NCBI RefSeq assembly: GCF_018390535.1 | Contig: NZ_JAHBBW010000002.1 | Coordinates: forward strand, 372,001 to 436,000 | Reading direction: 5' to 3' | DNA: 64,000 nt | Source of the DNA: Bacteroides propionicigenes | Lineage (GTDB): Bacteria; Bacteroidota; Bacteroidia; Bacteroidales; Bacteroidaceae | In this document: positions 36,631 to 45,984 of the stretch, one piece after another | How positions within the stretch are numbered: the first letter of the stretch is position 1 | How the letters are laid out: each line of letters starts with the position of its first letter | Notes under the pieces: generated by a model | Told to the model about the DNA's origin: nothing | Databases searched by the model: none | The model's input: the letters and a program-made list of their open reading frames with translations, nothing else | Position numbers and translations under genes: made by a program

Positions 36631-37683
36631 ATGAAGTCAAAAGAACGTGTGTTATTGGGAATGAGTGGCGGTACGGACAGCTCTGTGGCTGCCATGAAAT
36701 TGCAGGAAGCCGGCTATGAAGTAACGGGAGTGACCTTCCGCTTCTATGAGGTGGACGGTAGGACGGAATATCTGGAAGATGCCCGTGCATTGGCTGCGAG
36801 GTTGGGAGTTGAGCATATCACTTATGACGCGCGTGAAGTCTTTCGCGAGCGTATCATCCGTTACTTTATCGATGAATATCTCACAGGGCATACTCCCGTT
36901 CCCTGTACCCTCTGCAACAATGAATTGAAGTGGATGCTTTTGGCAAAAATAGCCGATGAAAAGGGAATTTATCGGATTTCTACCGGGCACTATGTGCGTA
37001 AAGTATTCTCAGAGGACCGATACTATATCGCTCCTGCGGTGGACAGAGATAAAGACCAGACTTTCTTCTTGTGGGGCTTGAAGCAGGACATCTTGCAACG
37101 GATGTTGCTCCCGATGGGAGATATGGCAAAAGAGGAGGCGCGTGCTTATGCCGCCAAACGCGGGTTTACACGTGTTGCCACCAAGAAGGACAGTATAGGA
37201 GTCTGTTTTTGTCCATTGGATTACCGTTCTTTCCTGAAACGTGAAGTTCCTGCGGACCGCTTGCCGGGAAGAGGGCGCTTTGTCGATGAAAAGGGAGAAA
37301 TAGTAGGATGGCATGAAGGGTATCCTTTCTATACGATAGGTCAGCGGCGCGGGCTGGGCATCCATCTGAACCGTGCCGTATTTGTGAAAGAGGTCAGAAT
37401 GGAAACGAATGAGGTGGTGCTCGCACCGCTCGCTTCTCTGTATAAAGACGAGATGTACCTTAAGGACTGGAACTTGGTCAATGAACAACGGGTATTGGAT
37501 GCTGAAACGGTCATCGTGAAGATACGCTATCGTAAACAGGCCAACCGCTGCCAAGTTACTTTAGGAGAGGACGGACATCTGAGGGTGTCACTGTTGGAGC
37601 CGTTGGAGGCTATCGCTCCGGGGCAAGCCGCCGCTTTCTATGATGCAGACGGCTTGCTGTTGGGGGGCGGTATTATTCTTTAG
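36631..37683 (+). CDS. mnmA: tRNA 2-thiouridylase MnmA
   Basis: 350 residues from [12 protein letters not shown]-loop ATPase motif MSGGTDSS (about 11-18; the family usually has V where this has T). The two catalytic cysteines are both present: one in [11 protein letters not shown] (about 94-104), one in SIGVCFCP (about 192-199). C-terminal beta-barrel domain present. It adds sulfur to U34 of Lys/Glu/Gln tRNAs. Bacteroides genomes often carry more than one MnmA-like gene, so this may be a paralogue. Ends 11 bases inside the convergent GH3-family gene. Confidence 0.88.
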   Translation: MKSKERVLLGMSGGTDSSVAAMKLQEAGYEVTGVTFRFYEVDGRTEYLEDARALAARLGVEHITYDAREVFRERIIRYFIDEYLTGHTPVPCTLCNNELKWMLLAKIADEKGIYRISTGHYVRKVFSEDRYYIAPAVDRDKDQTFFLWGLKQDILQRMLLPMGDMAKEEARAYAAKRGFTRVATKKDSIGVCFCPLDYRSFLKREVPADRLPGRGRFVDEKGEIVGWHEGYPFYTIGQRRGLGIHLNRAVFVKEVRMETNEVVLAPLASLYKDEMYLKDWNLVNEQRVLDAETVIVKIRYRKQANRCQVTLGEDGHLRVSLLEPLEAIAPGQAAAFYDADGLLLGGGIIL

Positions 37684-39190
37684 AATTCAGTTCAAGCATT
37701 TCCTCAATATACTCTCTTGTATTGCTGAGACGCGGTATTTTATGCTGTCCGCCAAGTTTGCCTTTATTATTCAGCCAGTCGTGAAACAAGTCCTTACGGG
37801 CAATAATAACCTCCAGTGGCTGTAAAGCCAAGTCGTTTTGCCGTTTGGCTTCATAGTCTGAATTTACTTCTTTGAGGGTATCATCCAGTATCTTGGCGAA
37901 TTTCTCCAGGCTGTCCGGCATTTGAGCAAATTCAATCAGCCATTGATGGCGGCATTTGGCGTGCTCGTCCATAAATACGGGAGCTGCGGAATAGTCTATA
38001 ATCTGTGCTCCGGTAGCGGCACAGGCTTTGGTTAGACCTTTCTCCGCATTGTCTACTATCAGTTCCTCGCCAAAAGCATTGATGAAATGCTTTGTACGTC
38101 CAGTAATGACGAATTTGTACGGACGGTTATTAGTGAACTTCACGGTGTCTCCAATCATGTAACGCCACAGTCCGGCGGAGGTGGAGATAACCATTGCGTA
38201 GTTCTTGTTCAGTTCCACTTCTTCCAGACAACAGATACGCGGATTCTCCTTGCCGACATCCTCCAAAGGGATGAATTCATAGAAAATGCCGTAATCAATC
38301 ATCAGTAGCATAGCCGGGTCGTTCGGGTCATTTTGAGTACCGAAATACCCTTCGGATGCATTGTACGTTTCTACATAGTGCATCTTGGAACTTTTGATAA
38401 TTTGCTTATATTGTTCCCGGTAGGGAGTGAAAGCCACTCCGCCGTGGAAGAATACCTCCAGATTGGGCCATACTTCTTCCAGTGATTGTTTGCCGGTTTT
38501 CTCAAGTATATGCTTGATAAGTACCAGCATCCAGGAGGGTACTCCGGAAAGATTGGTGACATTGGTGTGGAGCGTACTGTTGGCTATGGCCTCCATTTTA
38601 GGTTCGAATTCACTCATCAGGGCGATCTCTTTGCTTGGTACGCGGATATAGTTGACCAATGGATGTACGTTCTGTATCAGTATAGCCGATAAGTCGCCCA
38701 CCAGACTATGGTTGGAGTTCAGATTAGGACTGTGGCTGCCGCCGAGAATCAATCCTTTTCCTGAGAAAAAACGGCTTTCGGGATTTTGTCCCAGATAGAT
38801 GGCGACGGCATCTTTTCCGCCTTGATAGTGGGTGTCCTGCAGGGATTCTTTGCTGACCGGCAGGAATTTGCTTTTATCATTGGTTGTTCCCGAAGATTTG
38901 GCAAACCAGCGTATCTCCGAGGGCCATAGCAAGTTTTGCTCACCGGCACGCATACGGGCTACGTAAGGTTTAACTTCTTCGTAAGTTTGTATGGGAAGGC
39001 GTGTTTTAAAATCTTCATAAGTACGAATAGAAGCATAACCATATTGCTTGCCCCATTCCGTATTGGCAGCCATATGTACCAGACGTCGCATGACACCTGC
39101 TTGCAGTTCACTCGCATGGTCGGTATACAATTCGATTTCTTTCAAGCGGGGGGTGAAGTATACTTTATTCAGAAATTTTGTAATATTCAT
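37673..39190 (-). CDS. GH3 auxin-responsive-promoter family protein (acyl-adenylate-forming)
   Basis: 505 residues. The ATP-binding loop [15 protein letters not shown] (about 94-108), YNASEGYFG (about 285-293) and YMIGDTVKF blocks are those of GH3-family adenylating enzymes, which in plants conjugate acids to amino acids. Bacterial members are common in Bacteroidota and uncharacterised. Likely forms an acyl-adenylate and transfers the acyl group to an amine; substrates unknown. No signal peptide. Own -7 box at 39219-39226. Confidence 0.82.
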   Translation of the reverse strand: MNITKFLNKVYFTPRLKEIELYTDHASELQAGVMRRLVHMAANTEWGKQYGYASIRTYEDFKTRLPIQTYEEVKPYVARMRAGEQNLLWPSEIRWFAKSSGTTNDKSKFLPVSKESLQDTHYQGGKDAVAIYLGQNPESRFFSGKGLILGGSHSPNLNSNHSLVGDLSAILIQNVHPLVNYIRVPSKEIALMSEFEPKMEAIANSTLHTNVTNLSGVPSWMLVLIKHILEKTGKQSLEEVWPNLEVFFHGGVAFTPYREQYKQIIKSSKMHYVETYNASEGYFGTQNDPNDPAMLLMIDYGIFYEFIPLEDVGKENPRICCLEEVELNKNYAMVISTSAGLWRYMIGDTVKFTNNRPYKFVITGRTKHFINAFGEELIVDNAEKGLTKACAATGAQIIDYSAAPVFMDEHAKCRHQWLIEFAQMPDSLEKFAKILDDTLKEVNSDYEAKRQNDLALQPLEVIIARKDLFHDWLNNKGKLGGQHKIPRLSNTREYIEEMLELNSKE

Positions 39191-39218
39191 CGTTCTTATT
39201 GAAATCTGTTTAAGTGCG

Positions 39219-39226
39219 CAAAAATA
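39219..39226 (-). promoter_or_regulatory. -7 box TATTTTTG for the GH3-family gene
   Basis: TAnnTTTG match on the - strand, 28 bases before the ATG, in an A+T-rich intergenic region. Confidence 0.45.
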
Positions 39227-39319
39227 ATCTTATTTATCGGCATCTCTATCTTTTTTCTCTTTTTTTTCTATCTTTACGTCCGTATAGATGAAAAGAACCG
39301 TAATTTAAACTAAAACATT

Positions 39320-40330
39320 ATGAGAATCGGTATTCTGACTTCAGGGGGAGACTGTCCCGGTATCAATGCAACTATTCGCGGCGTTTGCAAAACCGCTGTT
39401 AACCACTACGGAATGGAAGTGATAGGTATTCACAGCGGTTTTCAGGGGTTGTTGACAAAAGATGTGGAGTCGTTCACGGACAAGTCTCTGTCGGGCCTGC
39501 TGAATTTGGGCGGTACAATGCTGGGTACTTCCCGTGAAAAACCGTTCAAGAAGAATGGGGTGGTGTCCGATGTAGACAAGCCGGCCCTGATAGAACAGAA
39601 TGTGAAAGAGTTGGGACTGGACTGCATTGTCTGTATCGGCGGTAACGGCACGCAGAAAACGGCTGCTAAGCTGGCTGCTATGGGGCTGAATATCGTTTCT
39701 GTGCCTAAGACCATTGATAATGATATTTGGGGAACGGATTTCTCTTTCGGCTTTGATTCTGCTGTCAGTATCGCCACGGATGCTATAGACAGGCTGCATT
39801 CTACCGCCAGCTCGCACAAACGGGTAATGGTGATAGAGGTTATGGGACATAAAGCCGGATGGATTGCGCTGTACTCCGGTATGGCGGGCGGCGGTGATGT
39901 GATTTTAATTCCGGAGCTTTCTTATAATATCCATAACATCGGCGATACGATTCTGAACCGTTTGAAGAAAGGAAAACCTTATTCTATCGTGGTGGTTGCC
40001 GAGGGAATTCAGACGGACGGCAGGAAGCGTGCTGCTGAATATATTGCACAGGAAATAGAATATGAAACGGGCATTGAAACACGTGAAACTGTTTTGGGCT
40101 ATATCCAGCGAGGCGGTTCGCCTACACCTTTCGACCGTAATCTGTCCACCCGTATGGGTGGTCATGCTACGGAATTGATTGCCGGAGGACAGTTTGGACG
40201 CATGGTGACTCTGAAAGGGAATGAGATAGCTTCCGCCCCCTTGGAGGAGATAGCCGGAAAGTTGAAATTAGTGACTGAAGACCATGACTTAGTTGTCCAA
40301 GGCAAGCGTATGGGAATCTGTTTCGGCTGA
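39320..40330 (+). CDS. pfkA: 6-phosphofructokinase (PfkA family, atypical specificity residues)
   Basis: 336 residues. Signature blocks: TSGGDCPGIN (8-17), GGNGT (107-111), PKTIDND (129-135) with the catalytic Asp, MGHKAGW and ESR-type substrate sites. Phosphorylates fructose 6-phosphate. The residues that normally report the phosphoryl donor are mixed: Gly110 (as in ATP enzymes) with Lys130 (as in pyrophosphate enzymes), and Asn109 replaces the usual Asp. The donor is therefore uncertain. Its last 42 bases overlap the convergent rnc gene. Confidence 0.92.
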   Translation: MRIGILTSGGDCPGINATIRGVCKTAVNHYGMEVIGIHSGFQGLLTKDVESFTDKSLSGLLNLGGTMLGTSREKPFKKNGVVSDVDKPALIEQNVKELGLDCIVCIGGNGTQKTAAKLAAMGLNIVSVPKTIDNDIWGTDFSFGFDSAVSIATDAIDRLHSTASSHKRVMVIEVMGHKAGWIALYSGMAGGGDVILIPELSYNIHNIGDTILNRLKKGKPYSIVVVAEGIQTDGRKRAAEYIAQEIEYETGIETRETVLGYIQRGGSPTPFDRNLSTRMGGHATELIAGGQFGRMVTLKGNEIASAPLEEIAGKLKLVTEDHDLVVQGKRMGICFG

Positions 40331-41155
40331 TTCTTCTGTGGCGGCTTCGGTTTCCTCCGCCACAATGTCTTCTTCTGCAGTGTGGTTCTGTATTTTGGCT
40401 ATTTCAATGGCTTCCTTGAAGGCTTCGTCGCTCTTGATTTTCTTCAATGCCATTTGTGCGGCATTTTGTTGCGATTCTTTCTTGGAGTAGCCTGTGCCTG
40501 TACCGGCAGAAAGTCCCTCTATGCGGACTTCCGTATGGAACATCGGATTGTAGTCTTGGTCGAGAAATTGCTCTATTAACTCAAAGGAGACTTCCATTTT
40601 GTTCTTCTGGCTCCATTCGATGAGTTTGGATTTAAAGTTGACCTCCTTGCGCGACATCTTGTCGAGGTCAATGTAGTTCTTGAGGATTTTCTCTTCCATA
40701 AACTGCTTGCAGCGTTCGTAGCCTTGGTCCAGATAGATAGCTCCGATAAATGCTTCGAAAGCATTTCCGTACATATAGCTGTTGTGTGAGGAGGAGCGGG
40801 TGGAGTACTTGACGAGTTTGTCCAGCCCTATTTCTACGGCCAGTTTGTTCAGGGTTTCCCGCTGTACGATTTTAGAACGGGTATTGGTGAGAAAGCCTTC
40901 CCGACGGCCTTCAAAATGTTTGTATACAATGTCTCCTACGATAGCGTCCAGAATGGCGTCACCGAGGAATTCCAACCGTTCGTTGTTTAACGGACGCCCT
41001 TTCTCAGAACGGACTGAGGTGGATTTGTGCAGTAAAGCCTGCTGATAGAACCGGATATTACGGGGGAAAAAACCGAGTATCTTATAAAAACAAAAATAAG
41101 ACTCTCTATCCTTATGGAATAAGAGCCTTATTTTGTCTATTTGGTTACGTAACAC
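40289..41155 (-). CDS. rnc: Ribonuclease III
   Basis: 288 residues from a GTG start at 41155 (reads MLRNQIDKIRLLF). Endonuclease domain with signature NERLEFLGDAILD (about 59-71), second metal-binding Glu region (FEAFIGAIYLD, about 133-143) and a dsRNA-binding domain (about 173-243), then an acidic Glu/Ala tail. The frame extends to an ATG at 41215, but that start would lie inside fabF; GTG at 41155 begins 7 bases after the fabF stop and gives the N-terminus I expect for Bacteroides. Processes rRNA and other double-stranded RNA. Confidence 0.9.
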   Translation of the reverse strand: MLRNQIDKIRLLFHKDRESYFCFYKILGFFPRNIRFYQQALLHKSTSVRSEKGRPLNNERLEFLGDAILDAIVGDIVYKHFEGRREGFLTNTRSKIVQRETLNKLAVEIGLDKLVKYSTRSSSHNSYMYGNAFEAFIGAIYLDQGYERCKQFMEEKILKNYIDLDKMSRKEVNFKSKLIEWSQKNKMEVSFELIEQFLDQDYNPMFHTEVRIEGLSAGTGTGYSKKESQQNAAQMALKKIKSDEAFKEAIEIAKIQNHTAEEDIVAEETEAATEESAETDSHTLALDN

Positions 41156-41162
41156 GACCGTA

Positions 41163-42425
41163 TTATTCTGCGTATTTCTTGAAAATAACACATGCGTTAT
41201 GACCGCCGAATCCAAAAGTATTGGACAAAGCTACATTCACTTCACGCTTCTGAGCCTTGTTGAACGTAAAGTTCAGGTCATAGTCGATGTTTTCGTCGTT
41301 ATCACCCTCTTCGTGATTGATAGTCGGAGGAACAATGCCATTTTGGATAGCAAGGATACTTGCAATAGCTTCTACCGCACCGGCAGCACCCAACAAGTGG
41401 CCTGTCATGGATTTGGTTGAACTGATGTTCAATTCATAAGCATGCTTTCCGAATACCTCTTGGATAGCTTTCACTTCCGAGATATCACCAACAGGAGTAG
41501 ATGTACCGTGAACATTGATGTAATCTACTTCTTCGGGCTTCATTTCTGCATCTTCCAACGCATTTCTCATTACCAACTTGGCTCCCAAACCTTCCGGATG
41601 AGAAGCTGTCAAGTGATGAGCGTCGGCAGACATACCTACACCGGCAACTTCTGCATAAATCTTGGCGCCACGTGCTTTAGCGTGTTCCAGTTCCTCAAGA
41701 ACCAGACATCCGCCGCCTTCGCCCATGATGAAACCGTCGCGGCTTGCACTGAACGGACGAGATGCAGTCTCCGGAGAGTCGTTACGGGTAGATAGAGCGT
41801 GCATAGCATTGAAACCACCTACACCACAAGCGGCAATAGCAGCTTCCGAACCACCGCTGATAATAGCATTAGCCTTACCTAAACGGATGAGGTTGAATGC
41901 ATCAGCAATAGCATTGGTAGAAGTGGCGCATGCAGAACAAGTAGCATAGTTAGGACCATGAAAACCGTACAAGATAGAAATTTGTCCGGCAGCGATGTCC
42001 GAAATCATCTTGGGGATGAAGAACGGATTGAACTTGGGACCGTTTTCTTTATGGAGGGCATAGTTACCTGCTTCTTCTTCAAATGTACGGATTCCACCAA
42101 TACCGGCTCCAAAGATGACACCGATTTTGTTCAAATCCTCATTTTCGACATCAAGACCGGAATCTTCTACCGCTTGCTTGGCTACACCGATGGCATATTG
42201 AGTATACAAGTCCATCTTGCGAGCCTCTTTACGGTCGATATATTGATTGGCATCAAAGTTCTTCACTTCGCATGCGAATTGGGTCTTGAAAAGCGATGCG
42301 TCGAAATGAGTAATAGGTCCCGCTCCACTAACCCCATTCACGAGATTTTCCCAAAATTCGGGTACTGTGTTGCCAATGGGAGTAATGGCGCCAAGACCTG
42401 TTACTACAACTCTTTTTAATTCCAT
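41163..42425 (-). CDS. fabF: 3-oxoacyl-ACP synthase II (KAS II)
   Basis: 420 residues, thiolase-fold condensing enzyme. Catalytic Cys in CSACATS (about 165-171), His in VHGTSTPVGD (about 309) and NTFGFGGHNA (about 406), with KSMTGHLLGAAG supplying the conserved Lys. Extends acyl-ACP with malonyl-ACP in fatty acid synthesis. It lies 23 bases after acpP, the usual Bacteroidota order acpP-fabF-rnc. Confidence 0.97.
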   Translation of the reverse strand: MELKRVVVTGLGAITPIGNTVPEFWENLVNGVSGAGPITHFDASLFKTQFACEVKNFDANQYIDRKEARKMDLYTQYAIGVAKQAVEDSGLDVENEDLNKIGVIFGAGIGGIRTFEEEAGNYALHKENGPKFNPFFIPKMISDIAAGQISILYGFHGPNYATCSACATSTNAIADAFNLIRLGKANAIISGGSEAAIAACGVGGFNAMHALSTRNDSPETASRPFSASRDGFIMGEGGGCLVLEELEHAKARGAKIYAEVAGVGMSADAHHLTASHPEGLGAKLVMRNALEDAEMKPEEVDYINVHGTSTPVGDISEVKAIQEVFGKHAYELNISSTKSMTGHLLGAAGAVEAIASILAIQNGIVPPTINHEEGDNDENIDYDLNFTFNKAQKREVNVALSNTFGFGGHNACVIFKKYAE

Positions 42426-42448
42426 ACTAAGAAATGAATGGATTAAGA

Positions 42449-42685
42449 TTACTTAGCGTGTTCTTCGATGTAAGATACAGCATCACCTACAGTACCAATC
42501 TTCTCAGCTTGGTCATCAGGAATAGAGATACCGAATTCTTTTTCGAATTCCATGATAAGTTCTACAGTGTCAAGAGAATCTGCTCCCAAATCGTTAGTGA
42601 AGCTAGCTTCGTTAGTAACTTCTGATTCTTCAACGCCTAATTTGTCGACGATAATCGCTTTCACTCTTGATGCAATTTCAGACAT
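42449..42685 (-). CDS. acpP: Acyl carrier protein
   Basis: 78 residues, acidic four-helix protein. Ser37 in GADSLDTVE carries 4'-phosphopantetheine. First gene of the acpP-fabF-rnc operon. A TTCCTTTG sequence (42737-42744, - strand) is a near match to the -7 box, 52 bases upstream. Confidence 0.97.
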   Translation of the reverse strand: MSEIASRVKAIIVDKLGVEESEVTNEASFTNDLGADSLDTVELIMEFEKEFGISIPDDQAEKIGTVGDAVSYIEEHAK

Positions 42686-42834
42686 AACTTTAAGTTTTTA
42701 ATTAATAATTAGTTTTATTTCTTTAAATTTGCGGTGCAAAGGAATAAATATTTATCGTTCCTCGCAAATATTTGATGAATTAAATGTACCTTTTTGCACA
42801 TTTTTCACGGTTTTGTGCAGAGATTGGAGGGTTT

Positions 42835-43410
42835 ATGAGTAAAAACATTGCTATTTTTGCTTCCGGCAACGGAACAAACGCAGAAAATATTATCCGTTAT
42901 TTCCAAAATAGCGAATTGGTGAATGTAGAGCTGGTTTTGGCTAATAAGGAGACTGCATTTGTTTTGGAACGTGCACGCAGCCTGAATGTTCCGTTTGCTT
43001 ATATGGGCAAGGCTGAATGGACGGAAGGGACGGCAGTGTTGTCGTTGCTGGAAGGCCGGAAAATAGACTTTATTGTCCTTGCCGGATTTTTGGCGCGCGT
43101 ACCGGACTGTATCTTGCATGCTTATCCCAATAAAATTATAAATATTCATCCTTCCTTATTGCCCAAGTTTGGTGGTAAAGGTATGTACGGTGATCGCGTG
43201 CACGAAGCGGTAGTGGCTGCCGGTGAGGCGGAAACCGGAATTACTATACATTATTTGAATGAACGCTTCGATGAGGGCGAGATTGTGGTACAGTACAAAT
43301 GTCCTGTTCTTCCGCAGGATACAGCAGCAGATGTGGCAAAGAAAGTACATGCGCTGGAGTACGAATATTACCCGAAAGTTATAGACCGTTTATTGACTGA
43401 CCTCCACTAA
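42835..43410 (+). CDS. purN: Phosphoribosylglycinamide formyltransferase (GART)
   Basis: 191 residues from MSKNIAIFAS. Signature blocks SGNGTN (8-13), AGFLARV (about 86), NIHPSLLPKFGG with catalytic Asn/His (about 103-114) and the Asp in HYLNERFDEGEIV. Transfers formyl from 10-formyl-THF in purine synthesis. The frame opens 17 codons earlier, but a strong Shine-Dalgarno GGAGG (42826-42830), unusual in this genus, sits 4 bases before the chosen ATG. Confidence 0.94.
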   Translation: MSKNIAIFASGNGTNAENIIRYFQNSELVNVELVLANKETAFVLERARSLNVPFAYMGKAEWTEGTAVLSLLEGRKIDFIVLAGFLARVPDCILHAYPNKIINIHPSLLPKFGGKGMYGDRVHEAVVAAGEAETGITIHYLNERFDEGEIVVQYKCPVLPQDTAADVAKKVHALEYEYYPKVIDRLLTDLH

Positions 43411-43449
43411 TAATCTTTAGGGTGGCCGTTTTTCCTTAAAATTGATATA

Positions 43450-44499
43450 CTATTTTGAATGATTCAGAATTGTATATGCCTCTTTTTCCCTTCGTAGGGG
43501 ATAATCTCCTCGTAACTTTTCGAACAACTCAGGGTGTGCTTTGAGTGCCTCACTGTCTTGTCGAGGGTCATACATTTGCAAATAGGCATCCGATAGGCTG
43601 TCTGCTGTAATTTGCGGTTGGCTTGGGGCAGGAGGGATAATCCGGTAGTCTGCCTGTATATTGAAATACCGGCATAAGGCATCCAGTGACATACGGGTTG
43701 CATTGGCTTTGCCGTCTGCCGAATAACCGGCAATATGTGGTGTACCGAGGAACACCTTCTTTAACAAGGTAAGGTTTACGGTCGGTTCGTTTTCCCAAAC
43801 GTCAATGATAGCGTCTGAAATCATTCCTGTTTCCAATGCACCCAACAATGCGTCGGTTTCGATAACTTCTCCGCGTGAGGTGTTAATAATGACGGGTTGT
43901 CGTTTTAATGATTGGAAAAAGGCGGTATCGGCAAGATGACAGGTCTTGTATTTGCCTTCTCTATATAAAGGTACGTGAAATGTGAGCACATCACATTCTT
44001 CTGCAAGTAATTGTAACGGGGAAAAATCTTGTTTTCCTTCTTTTTCTTCACGTGGTAGGTCGTTTAACAGAACGCGCATTCCCAACTCTTTTGCCACTTT
44101 TGCCACTTTACTGCCTACATTGCCTACTCCGATAATCCCAATAGTGGAGTTAGACAAGTTCATGCCTTTCTGTTTCTGCAGTAAAATTAAAGATGAGTGC
44201 AGGTATTGAGCTACGGAAGCGGAGTTGCAGCCGGGAGCATTAGTCCACGTAATGCCGGCTTTACGGCAGTATTCCGTATCAATATGGTCGAAGCCGATTG
44301 TTGCAGTAGCGATAAACTTTACCTTACTACCCTCTAACAATTCCCGGTTGCAATGAGTGCGTGTGCGGATAATGAGTGCATCCGCATCTTTTACCAAAGA
44401 AGGAGTGAAGTCTTTTCCCGGTGTGTAGACCACTTCATCGGCTATCTTTTCAATGGCTTCTTTTATAAAAGGTATTTTATTATCGACAATTACTTTCAT
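43450..44499 (-). CDS. pdxB: 4-phosphoerythronate dehydrogenase
   Basis: 349 residues from MKVIVDNKIP. D-2-hydroxyacid dehydrogenase fold: NAD-binding GIIGVGNVGS (about 120-129), catalytic Arg in NTSRGEV (about 207), Glu in WENEP and His in TPHIAGYS (about 256-261), then the PdxB-specific C-terminal dimerisation domain. Oxidises 4-phosphoerythronate in de novo pyridoxal phosphate synthesis. The longer frame from 44583 precedes the -7 box at 44521-44528 and is rejected. Confidence 0.92.
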   Translation of the reverse strand: MKVIVDNKIPFIKEAIEKIADEVVYTPGKDFTPSLVKDADALIIRTRTHCNRELLEGSKVKFIATATIGFDHIDTEYCRKAGITWTNAPGCNSASVAQYLHSSLILLQKQKGMNLSNSTIGIIGVGNVGSKVAKVAKELGMRVLLNDLPREEKEGKQDFSPLQLLAEECDVLTFHVPLYREGKYKTCHLADTAFFQSLKRQPVIINTSRGEVIETDALLGALETGMISDAIIDVWENEPTVNLTLLKKVFLGTPHIAGYSADGKANATRMSLDALCRYFNIQADYRIIPPAPSQPQITADSLSDAYLQMYDPRQDSEALKAHPELFEKLRGDYPLRREKEAYTILNHSK

Positions 44500-44520
44500 A
44501 ATGCTTTTGTTTATTGCAGG

Positions 44521-44528
44521 CAAAGTTA
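44521..44528 (-). promoter_or_regulatory. -7 box TAACTTTG for pdxB
   Basis: Exact TAnnTTTG, 22 bases before the chosen pdxB ATG; it excludes the upstream start. Confidence 0.55.
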
Positions 44529-44570
44529 GAAATAATTCGTGAGAACAGATATTCTTGGTGTAATAATGCA

Positions 44571-44578
44571 TACCTTTG
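44571..44578 (+). promoter_or_regulatory. -7 box TACCTTTG for the ORF6N gene
   Basis: Exact TAnnTTTG, 33 bases before the ATG at 44611; divergent from the pdxB promoter about 45 bases away. Confidence 0.5.
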
Positions 44579-44610
44579 CCCAATTGTTTAAATCATAAAT
44601 TTATGTATTG

Positions 44611-45162
44611 ATGAATGCACTTGCCGGTTTTGAAGAAATAGAAGATAAGATAATTACCCTTCGCGGACAGAAAGTTCTTTTGGATAGGGATGTTGCTGCG
44701 TTATATGGAGTAGAAACGAAGCGTATAAACGAAGCTCTTAGAAATAACTTGGATAAATTTCCAGAGGATTATTGCTTTGCTTTGCAAGTGTCTGAAAAAC
44801 AGCAACTGGTCGAAAAGATCGACCGGTTCTCAGCACTAAAACATTCTACAGTTGAACCTAAGGCTTTTACCGAAAAAGGCCTTTATATGCTTGCCACTAT
44901 CTTGAAAAGTTCCCGTGCCACTAATGCGACGTTTACGATAATTGAAACTTTTGCCAAATTGCGTGAACTTTCCCGTACAATAAACGGTTTGCCGGATGCT
45001 TCTGAGGAACAGCAGAAATCCTTATTGGAGAAAAGCGGTGAGTTGTTTTCCGATTTATTGGATAACAATCTTCAGGCGACGGATTCGGAAACAACTATCG
45101 AATTAAATCTTGCTGTATTGAAAGTAAAGCATACGGTTAAGCGGAAAACAGATAAGGAATAA
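44611..45162 (+). CDS. ORF6N domain (phage antirepressor-type) protein
   Basis: 183 residues from MNALAGFEEI. N-terminal ORF6N domain (about 5-95) with the typical ITLRGQKVLLDRDVAALYGV start and FTEKGLYMLATIL segment; C-terminal helical part without a known domain. ORF6N is a DNA-binding-type domain of phage and mobile-element antirepressors, yet this copy stands alone between housekeeping genes. Bacteroides chromosomes carry many such solitary genes. Role unknown, possibly a decayed-prophage relic. Confidence 0.78.
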   Translation: MNALAGFEEIEDKIITLRGQKVLLDRDVAALYGVETKRINEALRNNLDKFPEDYCFALQVSEKQQLVEKIDRFSALKHSTVEPKAFTEKGLYMLATILKSSRATNATFTIIETFAKLRELSRTINGLPDASEEQQKSLLEKSGELFSDLLDNNLQATDSETTIELNLAVLKVKHTVKRKTDKE

Positions 45163-45228
45163 ATGCAGTGAACTGTTTGGCTGTCTGCAAAATATTATAT
45201 AGTTTTGTTTTCTTTCTATAATAGAGTG

Positions 45229-45984
45229 ATGATGAAAGTAATTATAAATCCCAAATATAATCATTTAGAAGAATCTATAAGGCAGATACCGGATTTGTTT
45301 GAGGGGCAAGGCAGAGTGCTTTATGCTCGTAGAAACTTGATTAAAGAGATGGTTTTGGAAGATTCTCTTTTAATTAATGTGAAGCGTTATGGAATTCCGG
45401 GGCTGATTAATCGAATTGCCTATTCTTTTTTTAGGAAGCCAAAGGGAGAAAGGGCTTTTGTATATCCTCAGATATTGTTACAGAAAGGGTTTGAAACGCC
45501 TGAACCGATTGCTTATATTGAATTCAGAAAAAGCGGACTTATAGAATATTCTTATTTCGTCAGTATGCAGTGCCCTTATCAGAGGAATTTTTATGAGTTT
45601 GGCAATGCGGATCCAACTTCTGATGAGTGTGCCGATGTAATCCAGGCTTTTGCGTGTTATACGGCTTCCTTACACGAGAATGGTATTCTGCATCGTGACT
45701 ATTCTCCCGGAAATATCTTGTTTGATAAGGTTGGTGACAGCTATCACTTTTCTTTGGTCGATCTTAATCGCATGACTTTCGGAGAAGTAAGTGTGGAGGT
45801 AGGTTGTGCTAATTTTGCCCGTTTATGGGGGCAAAAGCAATTCTTCGTGCAATTAGCTAAGGCCTACGCTGCCGCTCGTCATTGGGATGAAGCGTATTGC
45901 GTGGAACGGGTACTTTTTTACCGCAAAGTCTTTTGGAGCAGATATCAGAAAAGGCATGAGCTTAAATTTCATTTGGAACTCTGA
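45229..45984 (+). CDS. Kdo/WaaP-type lipopolysaccharide core kinase-like protein
   Basis: 251 residues (start 45229 or 45232; the longer frame from 45205 adds eight residues without family support). Protein-kinase-like fold: VAIK-type Lys in INVKRY (about 48), catalytic HRDYSPGN (about 155-162) and DFG-like VDLNR (about 177). The family phosphorylates sugars of the LPS core or lipid A region. First gene of an envelope-glycan region. Its stop codon abuts the stop of the convergent glycosyltransferase gene with no spacer. Confidence 0.75.
   Translation: MMKVIINPKYNHLEESIRQIPDLFEGQGRVLYARRNLIKEMVLEDSLLINVKRYGIPGLINRIAYSFFRKPKGERAFVYPQILLQKGFETPEPIAYIEFRKSGLIEYSYFVSMQCPYQRNFYEFGNADPTSDECADVIQAFACYTASLHENGILHRDYSPGNILFDKVGDSYHFSLVDLNRMTFGEVSVEVGCANFARLWGQKQFFVQLAKAYAAARHWDEAYCVERVLFYRKVFWSRYQKRHELKFHLEL

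Noticed and set aside
42795..42822. TGCACA...TGTGCA inverted repeat upstream of purN as an operator
   Set aside because: Only 6-bp arms and no second copy; too weak to claim.
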